Source: Comamonadaceae bacterium
Lineage (GTDB): Bacteria > Pseudomonadota > Gammaproteobacteria > Burkholderiales > Burkholderiaceae_C
Assembly (NCBI GenBank): GCA_947372745.1
Contig: CANBUY010000023.1
Location: 1-37,134 of the forward strand
DNA length: 37,134 nucleotides
Reading direction: 5' to 3'
Shown here: positions 25,437 to 33,899 of the stretch, in pieces
Layout of the letters: every line of letters begins with the position of its first letter
How positions within the stretch are numbered: the first letter of the stretch is position 1
Translations under genes and position numbers: made by a program
Notes under the pieces: generated by a model
Seen by the model: only the letters and a program-made list of their open reading frames with translations
Told to the model about the DNA's origin: nothing
Databases searched by the model: none

Positions 25437-25904
25437 ATGCGCTTGATCATCGTGGCAGTGGGTCAGCGCGTGCCCGATTGGGCTCAAACGGCGTGGGACG
25501 ACTATGCCAAGCGTTTCCCTTATGAGCTCAAGGTAGAGCTCAAAACCGTTAAAACTGAGCCACGCTCGTCCAAGTCGCTTGAAACCCTCTACGCGGCTGA
25601 GCGCGCCCGGATTGAGGCCGTCATACCCAAAGGTTGCCGTATCGTCGCACTCGATGAGCGCGGCACCAATCTCACCACCGTGGCATTGGCCCAGAAACTT
25701 CAACATTGGCAGTTGGAGAGTGATGATGTGGCTCTGGTCATTGGTGGGCCTGATGGGCTGGACCCCGCTTTTAAAAAAGCGGCTCACGAACGCATTCGCT
25801 TGTCTGACCTGACACTGCCCCATGCCATGGTACGCGTGGTGCTGATTGAGCAACTTTACCGCGCCTGGTCCATCAACGCCAATCATCCCTACCACCGTGA
25901 ATAA
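25437..25904 (+). CDS. rlmH: 23S rRNA (pseudouridine1915-N3)-methyltransferase
   Basis: A 155-residue SPOUT methyltransferase, standard RlmH length, which methylates a pseudouridine in helix 69 of 23S rRNA on assembled ribosomes. Visible blocks are [17 protein letters not shown] at the N-terminus, [17 protein letters not shown], the SAM-binding [16 protein letters not shown] and the C-terminal LEQ-type [11 protein letters not shown] followed by HPYHRE, which forms the trefoil knot. The rsfS-rlmH order is widely conserved. Its 3' end overlaps maf by eight bases. Confidence 0.96.
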   Translation: MRLIIVAVGQRVPDWAQTAWDDYAKRFPYELKVELKTVKTEPRSSKSLETLYAAERARIEAVIPKGCRIVALDERGTNLTTVALAQKLQHWQLESDDVALVIGGPDGLDPAFKKAAHERIRLSDLTLPHAMVRVVLIEQLYRAWSINANHPYHRE

Positions 25905-26493
25905 GTTTATTTACCTCGCGTCACAAAGTCCGCGACGAAGCCAACTGCTGGATCAGTTGGGTGTGCGCCATGAGCTCCTTTTGCCCCATGCCGATGAAGA
26001 TGCTGAAGCGCTGGAAACGGTTTTGGCCAACGAAGCCCCGAAAGCCTATGTGCAACGCGTGACGCAACTCAAGTTGGACGCCGCTTTGAATCGTCTCAAA
26101 AAGAGAGGCTTGCCCCCAGCGCCCATTCTTTGTTCGGACACCACCGTCGCCCTCGGGCGCATCATTTTGGGCAAGCCAGAGAGCCCTGCCGATGCAGTTC
26201 GGATGCTGAGCCAGCTATCTGGCAAAACGCACCGGGTATTGACCGCGGTGGCGATGGGGACCTCACGCAAGCGCATGCAGGATTTATGTGAATCGCGTGT
26301 GACCTTTGCCGAGATGAGTGCTTCTCAAATAAAAGCCTACGTCTCAAGCGGTGAACCGATGGGCAAAGCAGGAGCCTACGCTGTGCAGGGCAGGGCAGCG
26401 GCGTACATCTCACATATGAGTGGCTCATACTCTGGCATCATGGGCCTGCCCATGTTTCAGACCGCTCAATTGCTGAGCACTTTTGGCTTTTAA
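25897..26493 (+). CDS. maf: Maf/YhdE-type nucleoside triphosphate pyrophosphatase
   Basis: A 198-residue Maf protein hydrolysing dTTP/UTP (and modified nucleotides) to monophosphates. It shows [18 protein letters not shown] at the N-terminus, [16 protein letters not shown] in the middle, [13 protein letters not shown], and KAGAYAVQG followed by [10 protein letters not shown], the YhdE pattern. I start at the GTG at 25897, which begins the conserved sequence (codons NKFIYLAS follow) and overlaps the rlmH end; an upstream ATG at 25846 adds unlike residues. Direct linkage of maf and rng is also seen in E. coli (yhdE-rng). Confidence 0.92.
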   Translation: MNKFIYLASQSPRRSQLLDQLGVRHELLLPHADEDAEALETVLANEAPKAYVQRVTQLKLDAALNRLKKRGLPPAPILCSDTTVALGRIILGKPESPADAVRMLSQLSGKTHRVLTAVAMGTSRKRMQDLCESRVTFAEMSASQIKAYVSSGEPMGKAGAYAVQGRAAAYISHMSGSYSGIMGLPMFQTAQLLSTFGF

Positions 26494-26509
26494 GTTTAAG
26501 CGCAGCACC

Positions 26510-27985
26510 ATGCAAGAAGATATTTTGATCAACTGGTCGCCCCAGGAAACCCGCGTCGCCATTATCGAGAACGGCTCACTCCAGGAGTTGCATGTCGAAC
26601 GCACCCTGGAGCGCGGCTTGGTCGGTAATGTGTATTTGGGCAAGGTCTCGCGCGTGTTGCCGGGTATGCAGTCGGCCTTTATTGATATTGGCCTGGAACG
26701 CGCTGCATTTCTCCATGTAGCCGATGTGTGGCACCGCCAACCGGATGGTGAAATGCCCAGTATGGTGCGCAACACCCAGCCGATTGTGCCAATTGAAAAA
26801 CAGGTGTTTGAAGGCCAGGCCTTGATGGTGCAGGTCATCAAAGACCCGATTGGAACCAAAGGCGCACGGCTCTCTACCCAAATCAGCATTGCGGGTCGGA
26901 TGTTGGTGTTTTTGCCCCAGGATGATCATTTGGGCGTTTCCCAAAAAATTCCTCAGCATCAACGTGATGAGTTAAAAGCACGGTTGCAAGTACTGGCAGG
27001 CGCTCAGGGTGGCGGGTTCATCTTGCGTACCAATGGCGAGGATGCATCGGATGAGGAATTGGCAGAGGATATTGCCTACCTTCGTAAGGCGTGGGCACGC
27101 ATCAAGAGTGCATCGCTGCGCTTGCCACCGCTTTCAATTTTGCACCAGGATTTGAATCTCTTGCAACGGGTCTTGCGTGATTTGGTAGGCGAGCGCACGC
27201 AAACCATCAAGGTGGACTCGCGTGAACAATTTGAAGCACTGAAAAATTTTGGCCTTGAATTCATGCCTGCTGCTGTCAGCAAGTTGCAGTTGTACAAGGG
27301 CGAGCGGCCCATTTTTGATTTGTATTCGATTGATGAAGAGATTGCCAAAGCCTTGGGTCGACGGGTTGACTTGAAGTCTGGTGGCTATCTGATCGTGGAT
27401 CAGACCGAAGCCCTGACCACGGTCGATGTGAACACCGGTGGGTTTGTGGGGGCACGCAATTTTGATGACACCATCTTTAAAACCAATCTGGAAGCCACGC
27501 AGGCCATCGCGCGTCAGCTGCGACTTCGCAATCTGGGTGGCATCATCATTGTCGATTTCATTGACATGGTGCGAGAAGACCACAGAAATTCAGTGCTTGC
27601 CGAGTTCAAGAAGCAGTTGCTGCGCGACCGTGTCAAAACAAACGCAGGTAGCTTTTCTCAGCTGGGTCTGGTTGAGATGACGCGCAAGCGCACCCGTGAA
27701 TCACTGGCGCACATGCTGTGTGAGCCTTGTCCTATGTGCGATGGTAAAGGTATTGTCAAAACGGCCCGTAGCGTGACCTATGACATTTGCCGTGAAATTT
27801 TGCGCGAAGCACGTCAGTTCAACCCACGTGAATTCCGTGTGGTGGCTTCACCCAAGGTGATCGAATTGTTCTTGGATGAAGAAAGCCAACATTTGGCGGG
27901 CTTGAGCGAGTTCATAGGAAAGCCCGTGTCGCTGCAAAGTGAGAGCGCCATGGGGCAAGAGCAGTACGATATTATTTTGCTCTAA
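26510..27985 (+). CDS. rng: Ribonuclease G
   Basis: A 491-residue endoribonuclease that matures the 5' end of 16S rRNA and degrades some mRNAs. The S1-like RNA-binding domain lies near residues 30-115 (RGLVGNVYLGKVSRVLPGMQ and AFIDIGLERAAFLH). The catalytic domain holds VDVNTGGFVG and GGIIIVDFIDM with the metal-binding aspartates. The zinc-link-like CEPCPMCDGKG is at about 404-414. RNase E's long C-terminal scaffold is absent, which identifies RNase G. I use the ATG at 26510, 16 bases after the maf stop; the open frame to 26483 overlaps maf and is unlike the family. Confidence 0.95.
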   Translation: MQEDILINWSPQETRVAIIENGSLQELHVERTLERGLVGNVYLGKVSRVLPGMQSAFIDIGLERAAFLHVADVWHRQPDGEMPSMVRNTQPIVPIEKQVFEGQALMVQVIKDPIGTKGARLSTQISIAGRMLVFLPQDDHLGVSQKIPQHQRDELKARLQVLAGAQGGGFILRTNGEDASDEELAEDIAYLRKAWARIKSASLRLPPLSILHQDLNLLQRVLRDLVGERTQTIKVDSREQFEALKNFGLEFMPAAVSKLQLYKGERPIFDLYSIDEEIAKALGRRVDLKSGGYLIVDQTEALTTVDVNTGGFVGARNFDDTIFKTNLEATQAIARQLRLRNLGGIIIVDFIDMVREDHRNSVLAEFKKQLLRDRVKTNAGSFSQLGLVEMTRKRTRESLAHMLCEPCPMCDGKGIVKTARSVTYDICREILREARQFNPREFRVVASPKVIELFLDEESQHLAGLSEFIGKPVSLQSESAMGQEQYDIILL

Positions 27986-28006
27986 AACCACTTGTCGTTG
28001 AGTTTT

Positions 28007-28756
28007 ATGCCAAGTTTTCATACGGCCAATTTAGCGCCTATCCCTATTCTGACGTACCACCAGATTGAGCTTGCGCCGCCTAAAGGTGCACCATATCGCG
28101 GGCTGTACGTTTCTCCTGGTTCATTCAAACGACAAATGGCTTTGTTGAGCATGTTGGGCTACCGGGGCTTGTCCTTGTCTGGGTTGATGCCCTATTTGCG
28201 AGGGGAGTTGCAAGGCAAGGTAGTTGGCATCAGCTTTGATGATGGCTATCTGAATAACCTGACGAATGCATTGCCTGTTCTCCAAAAATATGGATTTTCA
28301 TCGACCTGTTATGCCGTGAGTCAACTGCTCGGCAAGACCAACGAATGGGATCGCCGCATCGGCATTGCGCAAACACCACTGATGACCGCCGCCCAACTTC
28401 AAGCGTGGGTAGCAGGTGGGCAGGAGGTGGGGGCGCATACAAGGCACCACGTTCACCTTACACAAACAGATGATCAAGGCTGTCAAGATGAAATCGGACT
28501 GAGCAAGACCGAGTTGGAATCAACGACGCACGCACCAGTTGCCCATTTTTGTTACCCCTATGGTGACTTGAATGACGAGACTGCCCTGATGGTTGAAAGG
28601 GCCGAGTTTCAATCTGCCACCACCACGCAGCGCAGTCGATGCCATGCAGGCGAAGACTTCATGAAACTGCCCAGAGTTCCTGTTCTTCGGACAACTAGTT
28701 TGCTGTCTTTTGGGCTCAAACTCTTCACCGCCTATGAAGATAAGAAAAGGCAATGA
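28007..28756 (+). CDS. Polysaccharide deacetylase (NodB-type, carbohydrate esterase 4)
   Basis: A 249-residue protein with a NodB fold. The metal/catalytic motif is GISFDDGYLNN (Asp78, Asp79) and the metal-binding HX3H is AHTRHHVHL (His144, His148); CYPYGDLND follows. No signal peptide is evident, so the protein probably acts in the cytoplasm or at the membrane on a lipid-linked sugar (inference). The ATG at 28007 is used; a TTG at 27992 is possible. It follows rng by 21 bases and overlaps the next glycosyltransferase by ATGA. Together with the neighbouring LPS genes this suggests deacetylation of an N-acetyl sugar in LPS core or another surface glycan. Confidence 0.85.
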   Translation: MPSFHTANLAPIPILTYHQIELAPPKGAPYRGLYVSPGSFKRQMALLSMLGYRGLSLSGLMPYLRGELQGKVVGISFDDGYLNNLTNALPVLQKYGFSSTCYAVSQLLGKTNEWDRRIGIAQTPLMTAAQLQAWVAGGQEVGAHTRHHVHLTQTDDQGCQDEIGLSKTELESTTHAPVAHFCYPYGDLNDETALMVERAEFQSATTTQRSRCHAGEDFMKLPRVPVLRTTSLLSFGLKLFTAYEDKKRQ

Positions 28757-29910
28757 TGGTTGACGAAAAACCATGCAAACGACTTCGGATTGCGGTACTT
28801 AACCGCAATTTTTCACCTACCGGTGGTGGTGCAGAACGTTACTCAATCGCCTTGGTGGAAGAGTTGGCGCAGCGTCATGAGATCCATGTGTTTGCACAAA
28901 AAATAGAGCACCAATGGCCGGGTGTCACCTACCACAAGCTTTGGACACCTCTTAGCAAGCCGCGCTGGATCAACCAAATCTGGTTTGCTTTGACTTCCTG
29001 GTGGGCTACCCGGCAAGGGTTTGATGTAGTTCATTCTCATGAAAACACTTGGCACGGACAAGTTCAAACGGTGCATGTGCTACCCATTAAATACAACCTG
29101 TTTAACGGCCGGTTGGGTTGGCGACTGGCGCTGCGCTGGCTCAAGGTTGCCACTAGCCCGCGCTTGCTAAGCTACCTGCTCATGGAGCGTCTGCGCTATG
29201 ACGTAAGCGATGGTCGAACGATTGTGCTGACCTCGCCGAGTTTGATGGCCATCATGGCTGAAACCTATCCTAAAGCGGTGCCCACAATGACGGTGGTAAC
29301 GCCTGGTGTGAAAAGCGTGCCGGGGCTGGCCAGTGATGATGAACGACGCGAGGCCCGAATTCGGCTTGGTCTTCCGTTGGATGGGACATGTATTTTATTT
29401 GTTGGTAATGACTACCGGAAAAAAGGTCTTCCCACATTGCTGGAAGCGTTAAAAAAATTACCAAGTAATTTTTTTCTCACGGTTGTAGGAAATGGGTCGC
29501 AAATACCCTTTTTTAAAGAAGCTGTTAAAGCGTTAGGCTTAGGCGAGTTTGTGTTTTTTCTCGGATCGCTTCACGATATGCGCGATGCTTACCTTGCCGC
29601 AAATTGCTTGGCTCATCCCACATTGGAGGATACCTTTGCTATGGTCGTCCTGGAGGCCATGGCTTATGGGTTGCCTGTTGTGGTCAGTGGAGCCCAATAT
29701 TGCGGTCTAGCGCAATTATTAACTGACAACGTAAACGCCTTGCTGCTAGCTAATCCTCGCGATGCAAGCGCTTTAGTATTGGCTTTGACCACAATTTTTC
29801 AAAATAAAGCGTTAGGAGATGCGCTGTCTACAAAGGCTCTGTCGTTTGCTCGCTCCTACCTTTGGTCTGCCCTTGCCTTAGGGCAGGAGTCAATTTACGT
29901 ATCAAATTGA
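28753..29910 (+). CDS. Glycosyltransferase family 4 (WaaG-like)
   Basis: A 385-residue GT-B glycosyltransferase. The acceptor domain opens with RIAVLNRNFSPTGGGAERYS. The donor domain contains CILFVGNDYRKKGLPTLLEA and HPTLEDTFAMVVLEAMAYG, the EX7E-like motif with Asp293 and Glu301 in place of two glutamates. It most resembles LPS core hexosyltransferases of the WaaG type, but donor and acceptor are not proven. Two ATG codons lie in tandem at 28753 and 28756; the first overlaps the deacetylase stop. From about 29380 the gene becomes noticeably richer in A+T than its first half. Its last nine bases overlap the convergent msbA gene. Confidence 0.87.
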   Translation: MMVDEKPCKRLRIAVLNRNFSPTGGGAERYSIALVEELAQRHEIHVFAQKIEHQWPGVTYHKLWTPLSKPRWINQIWFALTSWWATRQGFDVVHSHENTWHGQVQTVHVLPIKYNLFNGRLGWRLALRWLKVATSPRLLSYLLMERLRYDVSDGRTIVLTSPSLMAIMAETYPKAVPTMTVVTPGVKSVPGLASDDERREARIRLGLPLDGTCILFVGNDYRKKGLPTLLEALKKLPSNFFLTVVGNGSQIPFFKEAVKALGLGEFVFFLGSLHDMRDAYLAANCLAHPTLEDTFAMVVLEAMAYGLPVVVSGAQYCGLAQLLTDNVNALLLANPRDASALVLALTTIFQNKALGDALSTKALSFARSYLWSALALGQESIYVSN

Positions 29911-31653
29911 ATCGCTAGAAATATCTCTTAAGCCTAGTTGATAAAGTCGAGCGTATTGGCCACCCAGTTCCATTAGCTCTGAATGACTACCTATTTCAAT
30001 GACTTTCCCAGCATCCATCACGACAATGCGATTGGCATGGTGAACTGTAGAGAGTCGGTGTGCAATGACCAATGTAGTTCTATTGCGCATCAGACGTTCA
30101 AGTGCATCTTGCACCGCGCGCTCAGATTCCGTATCTAATGCGGACGTTGCTTCATCAAGTATCAAAATTGGCGCATCTTTGTACAATGCTCGAGCAATGG
30201 CTAGTCGCTGGCGTTGTCCGCCTGAGAGTTGCATGGCATTGTGGCCAACTTCTGTGTCGATACCGATTGGAAGGTCCGCTATGAAATTTGAAAGATTGGC
30301 AGAAGCAAGGCAATCGACAACCTTCTGCCTATTCACATCTTGACCCAAGGCCACGTTGCTGGCAATAGTGCCATTGATCATCACAACATGCTGACTCACC
30401 ACCGCAAATTGATTTCTAAGCGAGTCCAGCTTCCACTCTCTTAAATCATGTCCGTCCAATTCAACGCGGCCTGCACTCGGATCTATAAAGCGTGGCAGTA
30501 GGTTTACCAAGGTTGTTTTACCCGCGCCTGAAGATCCTACCAAGGCGACTGTCTCACCAGGATGAATTGTCAGGGTCAGTTCGTTAACTGCAGGCGATGA
30601 GTCAGAGCCAAAATCAACGGTTGCCCCAATGAACTGAATTTCACCAGTTGCTCGTTGTTTGGAGAAATTACCTTCAGACTCACTTTCGGTTGTTTCAATA
30701 AGTTCCATGCCCCGTTCAAGAGCGGCTAATCCACGGGTGATTGGACTTGCAATTTCTGATAAGTGTTTTATGGGTCCCACCAGCATCAGCATTGCTGTGA
30801 CAAATGCTACAAAAGAACCAACGGAGTTGTTGTTGCTTTCACTTTGAATCAAGGCCATTGAAATCACGGCCGATAAAGCTATGGCAGCCAGCATCTGGGT
30901 CATGGGTGTCATCGCTGCTGAGGCCACCGACGACTTGATCGATAAACGACGAAGTGAATCGCTAAGTGCCTTAAACCGTTCAAACTGCACTGGTTGAGCG
31001 GCATGAAGCCTGATATCGCGGTGGGCAAGCACATTCTCTTCCACCACATAAGCCAAATCATCGGTTGCAGTCTGGCTGGCTTTGGTTAAGCGGTACAAAC
31101 GTGAGGACAAGACATGCATGACAAAAGCAACAGCCGGAAAAAGGCAAGCTACGATCAAGGTCAATTTCCAGTTCAGGTAAAACAAATACCCAACCAATGC
31201 CAATAAGGTGAACGAATCTCTAACCAAACTCATTAAGGCATGAGTCAGCATGGCGGAGCCATTAAAAACCTCATATACCAGCGTATTCGTTAAACTGCTG
31301 GAAGACTGATTTGAAAACAAAGACAGTCTGGCCGTCAGAACTTTTTCAAACATGGCTTGCCGTAAATTTAACAAACCGGCGTTAGTAAATTTAGCCAAGG
31401 CATATTGTGCGACAAACCCTGCGAAACCTCGTACGCCAAATAGCAACAATAGTGAAGCAGGCACCACCCATAGGCTGAAGGAACCTTGTTTAAATCCTTT
31501 GTCAAGCAGAGGTTGTAGTAAGGCCGGAACCAAGGGCTCAGTAAATGATGCAGTTATGGTCGCACAAAGTGCAAGTGCCATTGCTCCTTTGCTTGGACGA
31601 AAGAAAGGCCAGATTCGACTCAATCGTAAGAAAAATTCACGAAATTTTTTCAT
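29902..31653 (-). CDS. msbA: Lipid A export ABC transporter MsbA
   Basis: A 583-residue half-transporter with fused membrane and ATPase domains, the normal MsbA layout. Six hydrophobic segments lie in residues 20-300. The nucleotide-binding domain has Walker A GSSGAGKT (373-380), signature LSGGQRQRLAIARAL (476-490), Walker B ILILDEATSALD (496-507) and the switch histidine in TLVIAHRLS. As a dimer it flips core-lipid A across the inner membrane. Its placement beside LPS glycosyltransferases supports MsbA over another exporter. The gene is A+T-rich compared with the first 28 kb, and its 3' end overlaps the convergent glycosyltransferase by nine bases. Confidence 0.9.
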   Translation of the reverse strand: MKKFREFFLRLSRIWPFFRPSKGAMALALCATITASFTEPLVPALLQPLLDKGFKQGSFSLWVVPASLLLLFGVRGFAGFVAQYALAKFTNAGLLNLRQAMFEKVLTARLSLFSNQSSSSLTNTLVYEVFNGSAMLTHALMSLVRDSFTLLALVGYLFYLNWKLTLIVACLFPAVAFVMHVLSSRLYRLTKASQTATDDLAYVVEENVLAHRDIRLHAAQPVQFERFKALSDSLRRLSIKSSVASAAMTPMTQMLAAIALSAVISMALIQSESNNNSVGSFVAFVTAMLMLVGPIKHLSEIASPITRGLAALERGMELIETTESESEGNFSKQRATGEIQFIGATVDFGSDSSPAVNELTLTIHPGETVALVGSSGAGKTTLVNLLPRFIDPSAGRVELDGHDLREWKLDSLRNQFAVVSQHVVMINGTIASNVALGQDVNRQKVVDCLASANLSNFIADLPIGIDTEVGHNAMQLSGGQRQRLAIARALYKDAPILILDEATSALDTESERAVQDALERLMRNRTTLVIAHRLSTVHHANRIVVMDAGKVIEIGSHSELMELGGQYARLYQLGLRDISSDSI

Positions 31654-31875
31654 AAAAAAATAGATGGAAATTGATATTTTTAATGGTTCAATAAATTTAT
31701 ATTAGAAATAATTTAAAAATACTTGGTGTAACTGAGGATGCCTGATCGAGAAAATATATGATTAATTTACTTGGCAGAGGAATTTATTTTGTAAATTTTT
31801 AATGCTATTTAATTTACTAAATAAATTGGTTGAATAGATAAATGACGTTGAATAAAATATTTTCTTAACGCTTCT
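31654..31875. other. Very A+T-rich intergenic spacer
   Basis: These 222 bases between the heptosyltransferase stop and the msbA start (both minus strand) are strikingly rich in A and T, with long runs such as AATTTAAAAA and TAAATAAATT. I see no gene, RNA or clear terminator. It probably holds the msbA promoter; A+T-rich promoters in transferred regions are often silenced by H-NS/MvaT-like proteins (inference). Confidence 0.5.
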
Positions 31876-32982
31876 TCAGTCCAAGTTTAGAAGCCTATTT
31901 ACTGCTTTTGAAAAAACATCTGGAGTCGGTTGTACTACACGCCTGCACCATGGATAGTTATGGAATGATGTCACTTCTTCGTATGTAAACCAAACGATGG
32001 TAGGTTTTTTCATAGCTACAGCCATGTGATAAGGTCCCGAGTCTGTCGAAATAAATAGCTGGCACACATTAATCAGACCGCTCAGTGTATTCATTGAGGT
32101 TTCACCTGCAAGATTAAATATGTGGGAAGTATCTCCCCATCTCGCAGCATAAGCAGAAATGAATTCAAGGTTAACGTCACGCTCAAACTCGGCGCCTGAC
32201 AATATGAGACTGTGCTTGTAGTTTTTTACTGCGTTACCAATACATTCAACCAAATTCATCATGTCAGGTCTTTTATGAATGGCATCAGGTGTTCCGCATC
32301 CGATGTTCAGACCCAATATAGGTAGATTCGGTGGCAATCTTTTTCTTAATTGTTCAGCATACAACTCCCCCATTGCTGATACTTCTAATTCAATAGGTCT
32401 ATTCTCTCGCTCAATTCCAAGGGCACTCAGTGCGACAAAGTCTCGATTCGTGTAGTCCATTGGTAGAGTCAGTCCTCTTTCCATTGCAAAAGAAGCTGTG
32501 CTTGGCGACGATAAATCATATAAAAGGCCTCGACCTAGAAACTGTGCAATCCCCACCGTTTTAGCCGCACATGCCTTTGCAGCAACACGAGTAAGCAAGC
32601 TTGTTCTTATTCCTGATGCTTCAAAATCAATTATTAAATCTGGATTAATTCGTTTCGCCAATTCGCAAACCTGATTTTTTAATTCTGTATGAGGGACTTT
32701 TTTTACTCCCGCAATATGCGGGCTTCCCTCGCGCAGCGTTAAAAAGGTGGCGCTACTGAGTAAATGGTGGTTTTTGATTAACTCTTCAACCGCATAGCCT
32801 GGATGTTTACTGAGGAATAGTAGGTGTAGTTCCGCCTCAGGCCACTTATCTTTCAAAGCACGCCACGCAGATGAGCTTCGCAGTAAATCACCAATGCCCA
32901 TGCTGTGCGACTTGATCATTAAAATTTTATTGATTGAACTCATAGGCTTTAAGTTGTGAAAATGTGGCGGAGCAGTTTTCAT
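31876..32982 (-). CDS. Glycosyltransferase family 9 (heptosyltransferase-like)
   Basis: A 368-residue GT9 protein of the LPS heptosyltransferase family. The N-domain begins INKILMIKSHSMGIGDLLRSS, the typical heptosyltransferase opening. The C-domain has ILGLNIGCGTPDAIHKRP, the nucleotide-sugar region LAGETSMNTLSGLI and STDSGPYHMAVAMKKP, close to the family's (T/S)DSGPxH motif. It likely adds heptose or a similar sugar to the inner core on the cytoplasmic face. I use the ATG at 32982, with a GATGGAAA-like site before it, 18 bases after the upstream gene; a second ATG at 32943 precedes the conserved sequence more closely and has no visible Shine-Dalgarno. Confidence 0.85.
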   Translation of the reverse strand: MKTAPPHFHNLKPMSSINKILMIKSHSMGIGDLLRSSSAWRALKDKWPEAELHLLFLSKHPGYAVEELIKNHHLLSSATFLTLREGSPHIAGVKKVPHTELKNQVCELAKRINPDLIIDFEASGIRTSLLTRVAAKACAAKTVGIAQFLGRGLLYDLSSPSTASFAMERGLTLPMDYTNRDFVALSALGIERENRPIELEVSAMGELYAEQLRKRLPPNLPILGLNIGCGTPDAIHKRPDMMNLVECIGNAVKNYKHSLILSGAEFERDVNLEFISAYAARWGDTSHIFNLAGETSMNTLSGLINVCQLFISTDSGPYHMAVAMKKPTIVWFTYEEVTSFHNYPWCRRVVQPTPDVFSKAVNRLLNLD

Positions 32983-33000
32983 ATTTCCATCAATAAGTGA

Positions 33001-33771
33001 TTATTTTGGCGCCTTCCATTCAACACCCTTCTGAATCTCAACCGCTTTCACATACCTGTAAAACGTGCTTTCAAAACTTTGAAGTGCAATGACAAATCCT
33101 GCCCAGCCATCCAAGAAACCGCGCTTGAAGATGTAATGCTTCACAAATGCCCATAAACCGTGTGTCAATGCTGTTCGCATGGAGACGGGACGTTGTGCAA
33201 TGCGTTGAGCACCTAGTGTGGAGTAGCGATTTGCCTTGTGCAAGACTTCGCCCATGTTCTTAAATGGGAACTGCCAAATGGCATTCTTGATATGCCCAAT
33301 CGGTTTGTCAGAATGAAGAATGTAGTTTTCATGAACCTCTTTTTGGTCATAGCTCATGCAGCCTTTTCGAAACAGTTGCGGCTGTCTATAGTTTGGGTAC
33401 CAACCAGAGTGCTTGATCCACTGACCCATAAAAAAATTGCGTCTTGGCAACCAATACGCATCCAGCGATGTTTTTGAATTCGCTATTTCCCGGATTTCTT
33501 TTGCCACTTCAGGTGTACACCGTTCATCTGCATCGAGGCTGAATATCCATTCGTGCGAGCAAGCGGCCAATGCTTGGTTGCGCAGATCACCGAAGCCTTT
33601 GAAATCGACTTGCACTATTTTGGCGCCAAGTTTTGATGCAATTTCTTGCGTTCCATCGGTACTCCAGGAGTCAATGAGCACGATTTCGTCCGCCCACAAC
33701 ACACTCTCGATGGTCGATGCAACTTTTTCAGCCTCGTTGAAGGCAATGATGTATACGGAAATATTGTTCAT
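33001..33771 (-). CDS. Glycosyltransferase family 2 (WaaE/KdtX/LgtF-like)
   Basis: A 256-residue GT-A glycosyltransferase. The nucleotide-sugar domain opens with ISVYIIAFNEAEKVASTIES, has IDSWSTDGTQEIA, and the metal-binding DXD is Asp80-Ala-Asp82 in WIFSLDADERCTPEVA. LPRRNFFMGQWIKHSGWYPN followed by RQPQLFRK is the hallmark of the WaaE/LgtF subgroup that adds a beta-linked glucose to inner-core heptose. The C-terminus (GLWAFVKHYIFKRGFLDGWAGF) has the hydrophobic/basic segment typical for membrane association. It is the first gene of the minus-strand LPS block, divergent from tolB. Confidence 0.88.
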   Translation of the reverse strand: MNNISVYIIAFNEAEKVASTIESVLWADEIVLIDSWSTDGTQEIASKLGAKIVQVDFKGFGDLRNQALAACSHEWIFSLDADERCTPEVAKEIREIANSKTSLDAYWLPRRNFFMGQWIKHSGWYPNYRQPQLFRKGCMSYDQKEVHENYILHSDKPIGHIKNAIWQFPFKNMGEVLHKANRYSTLGAQRIAQRPVSMRTALTHGLWAFVKHYIFKRGFLDGWAGFVIALQSFESTFYRYVKAVEIQKGVEWKAPK

Positions 33772-33899
33772 TTACGGTCTATTTTGAAAAGATATTTCAT
33801 GGGGCGATCGCTACTTTGTGAAGGAGTTTAAGGTCAAGTTTGGTTCGATCCCAATTAACGCGCTTCCGACTCATCTTGGGTCAATCGATGCAGAAAGAT

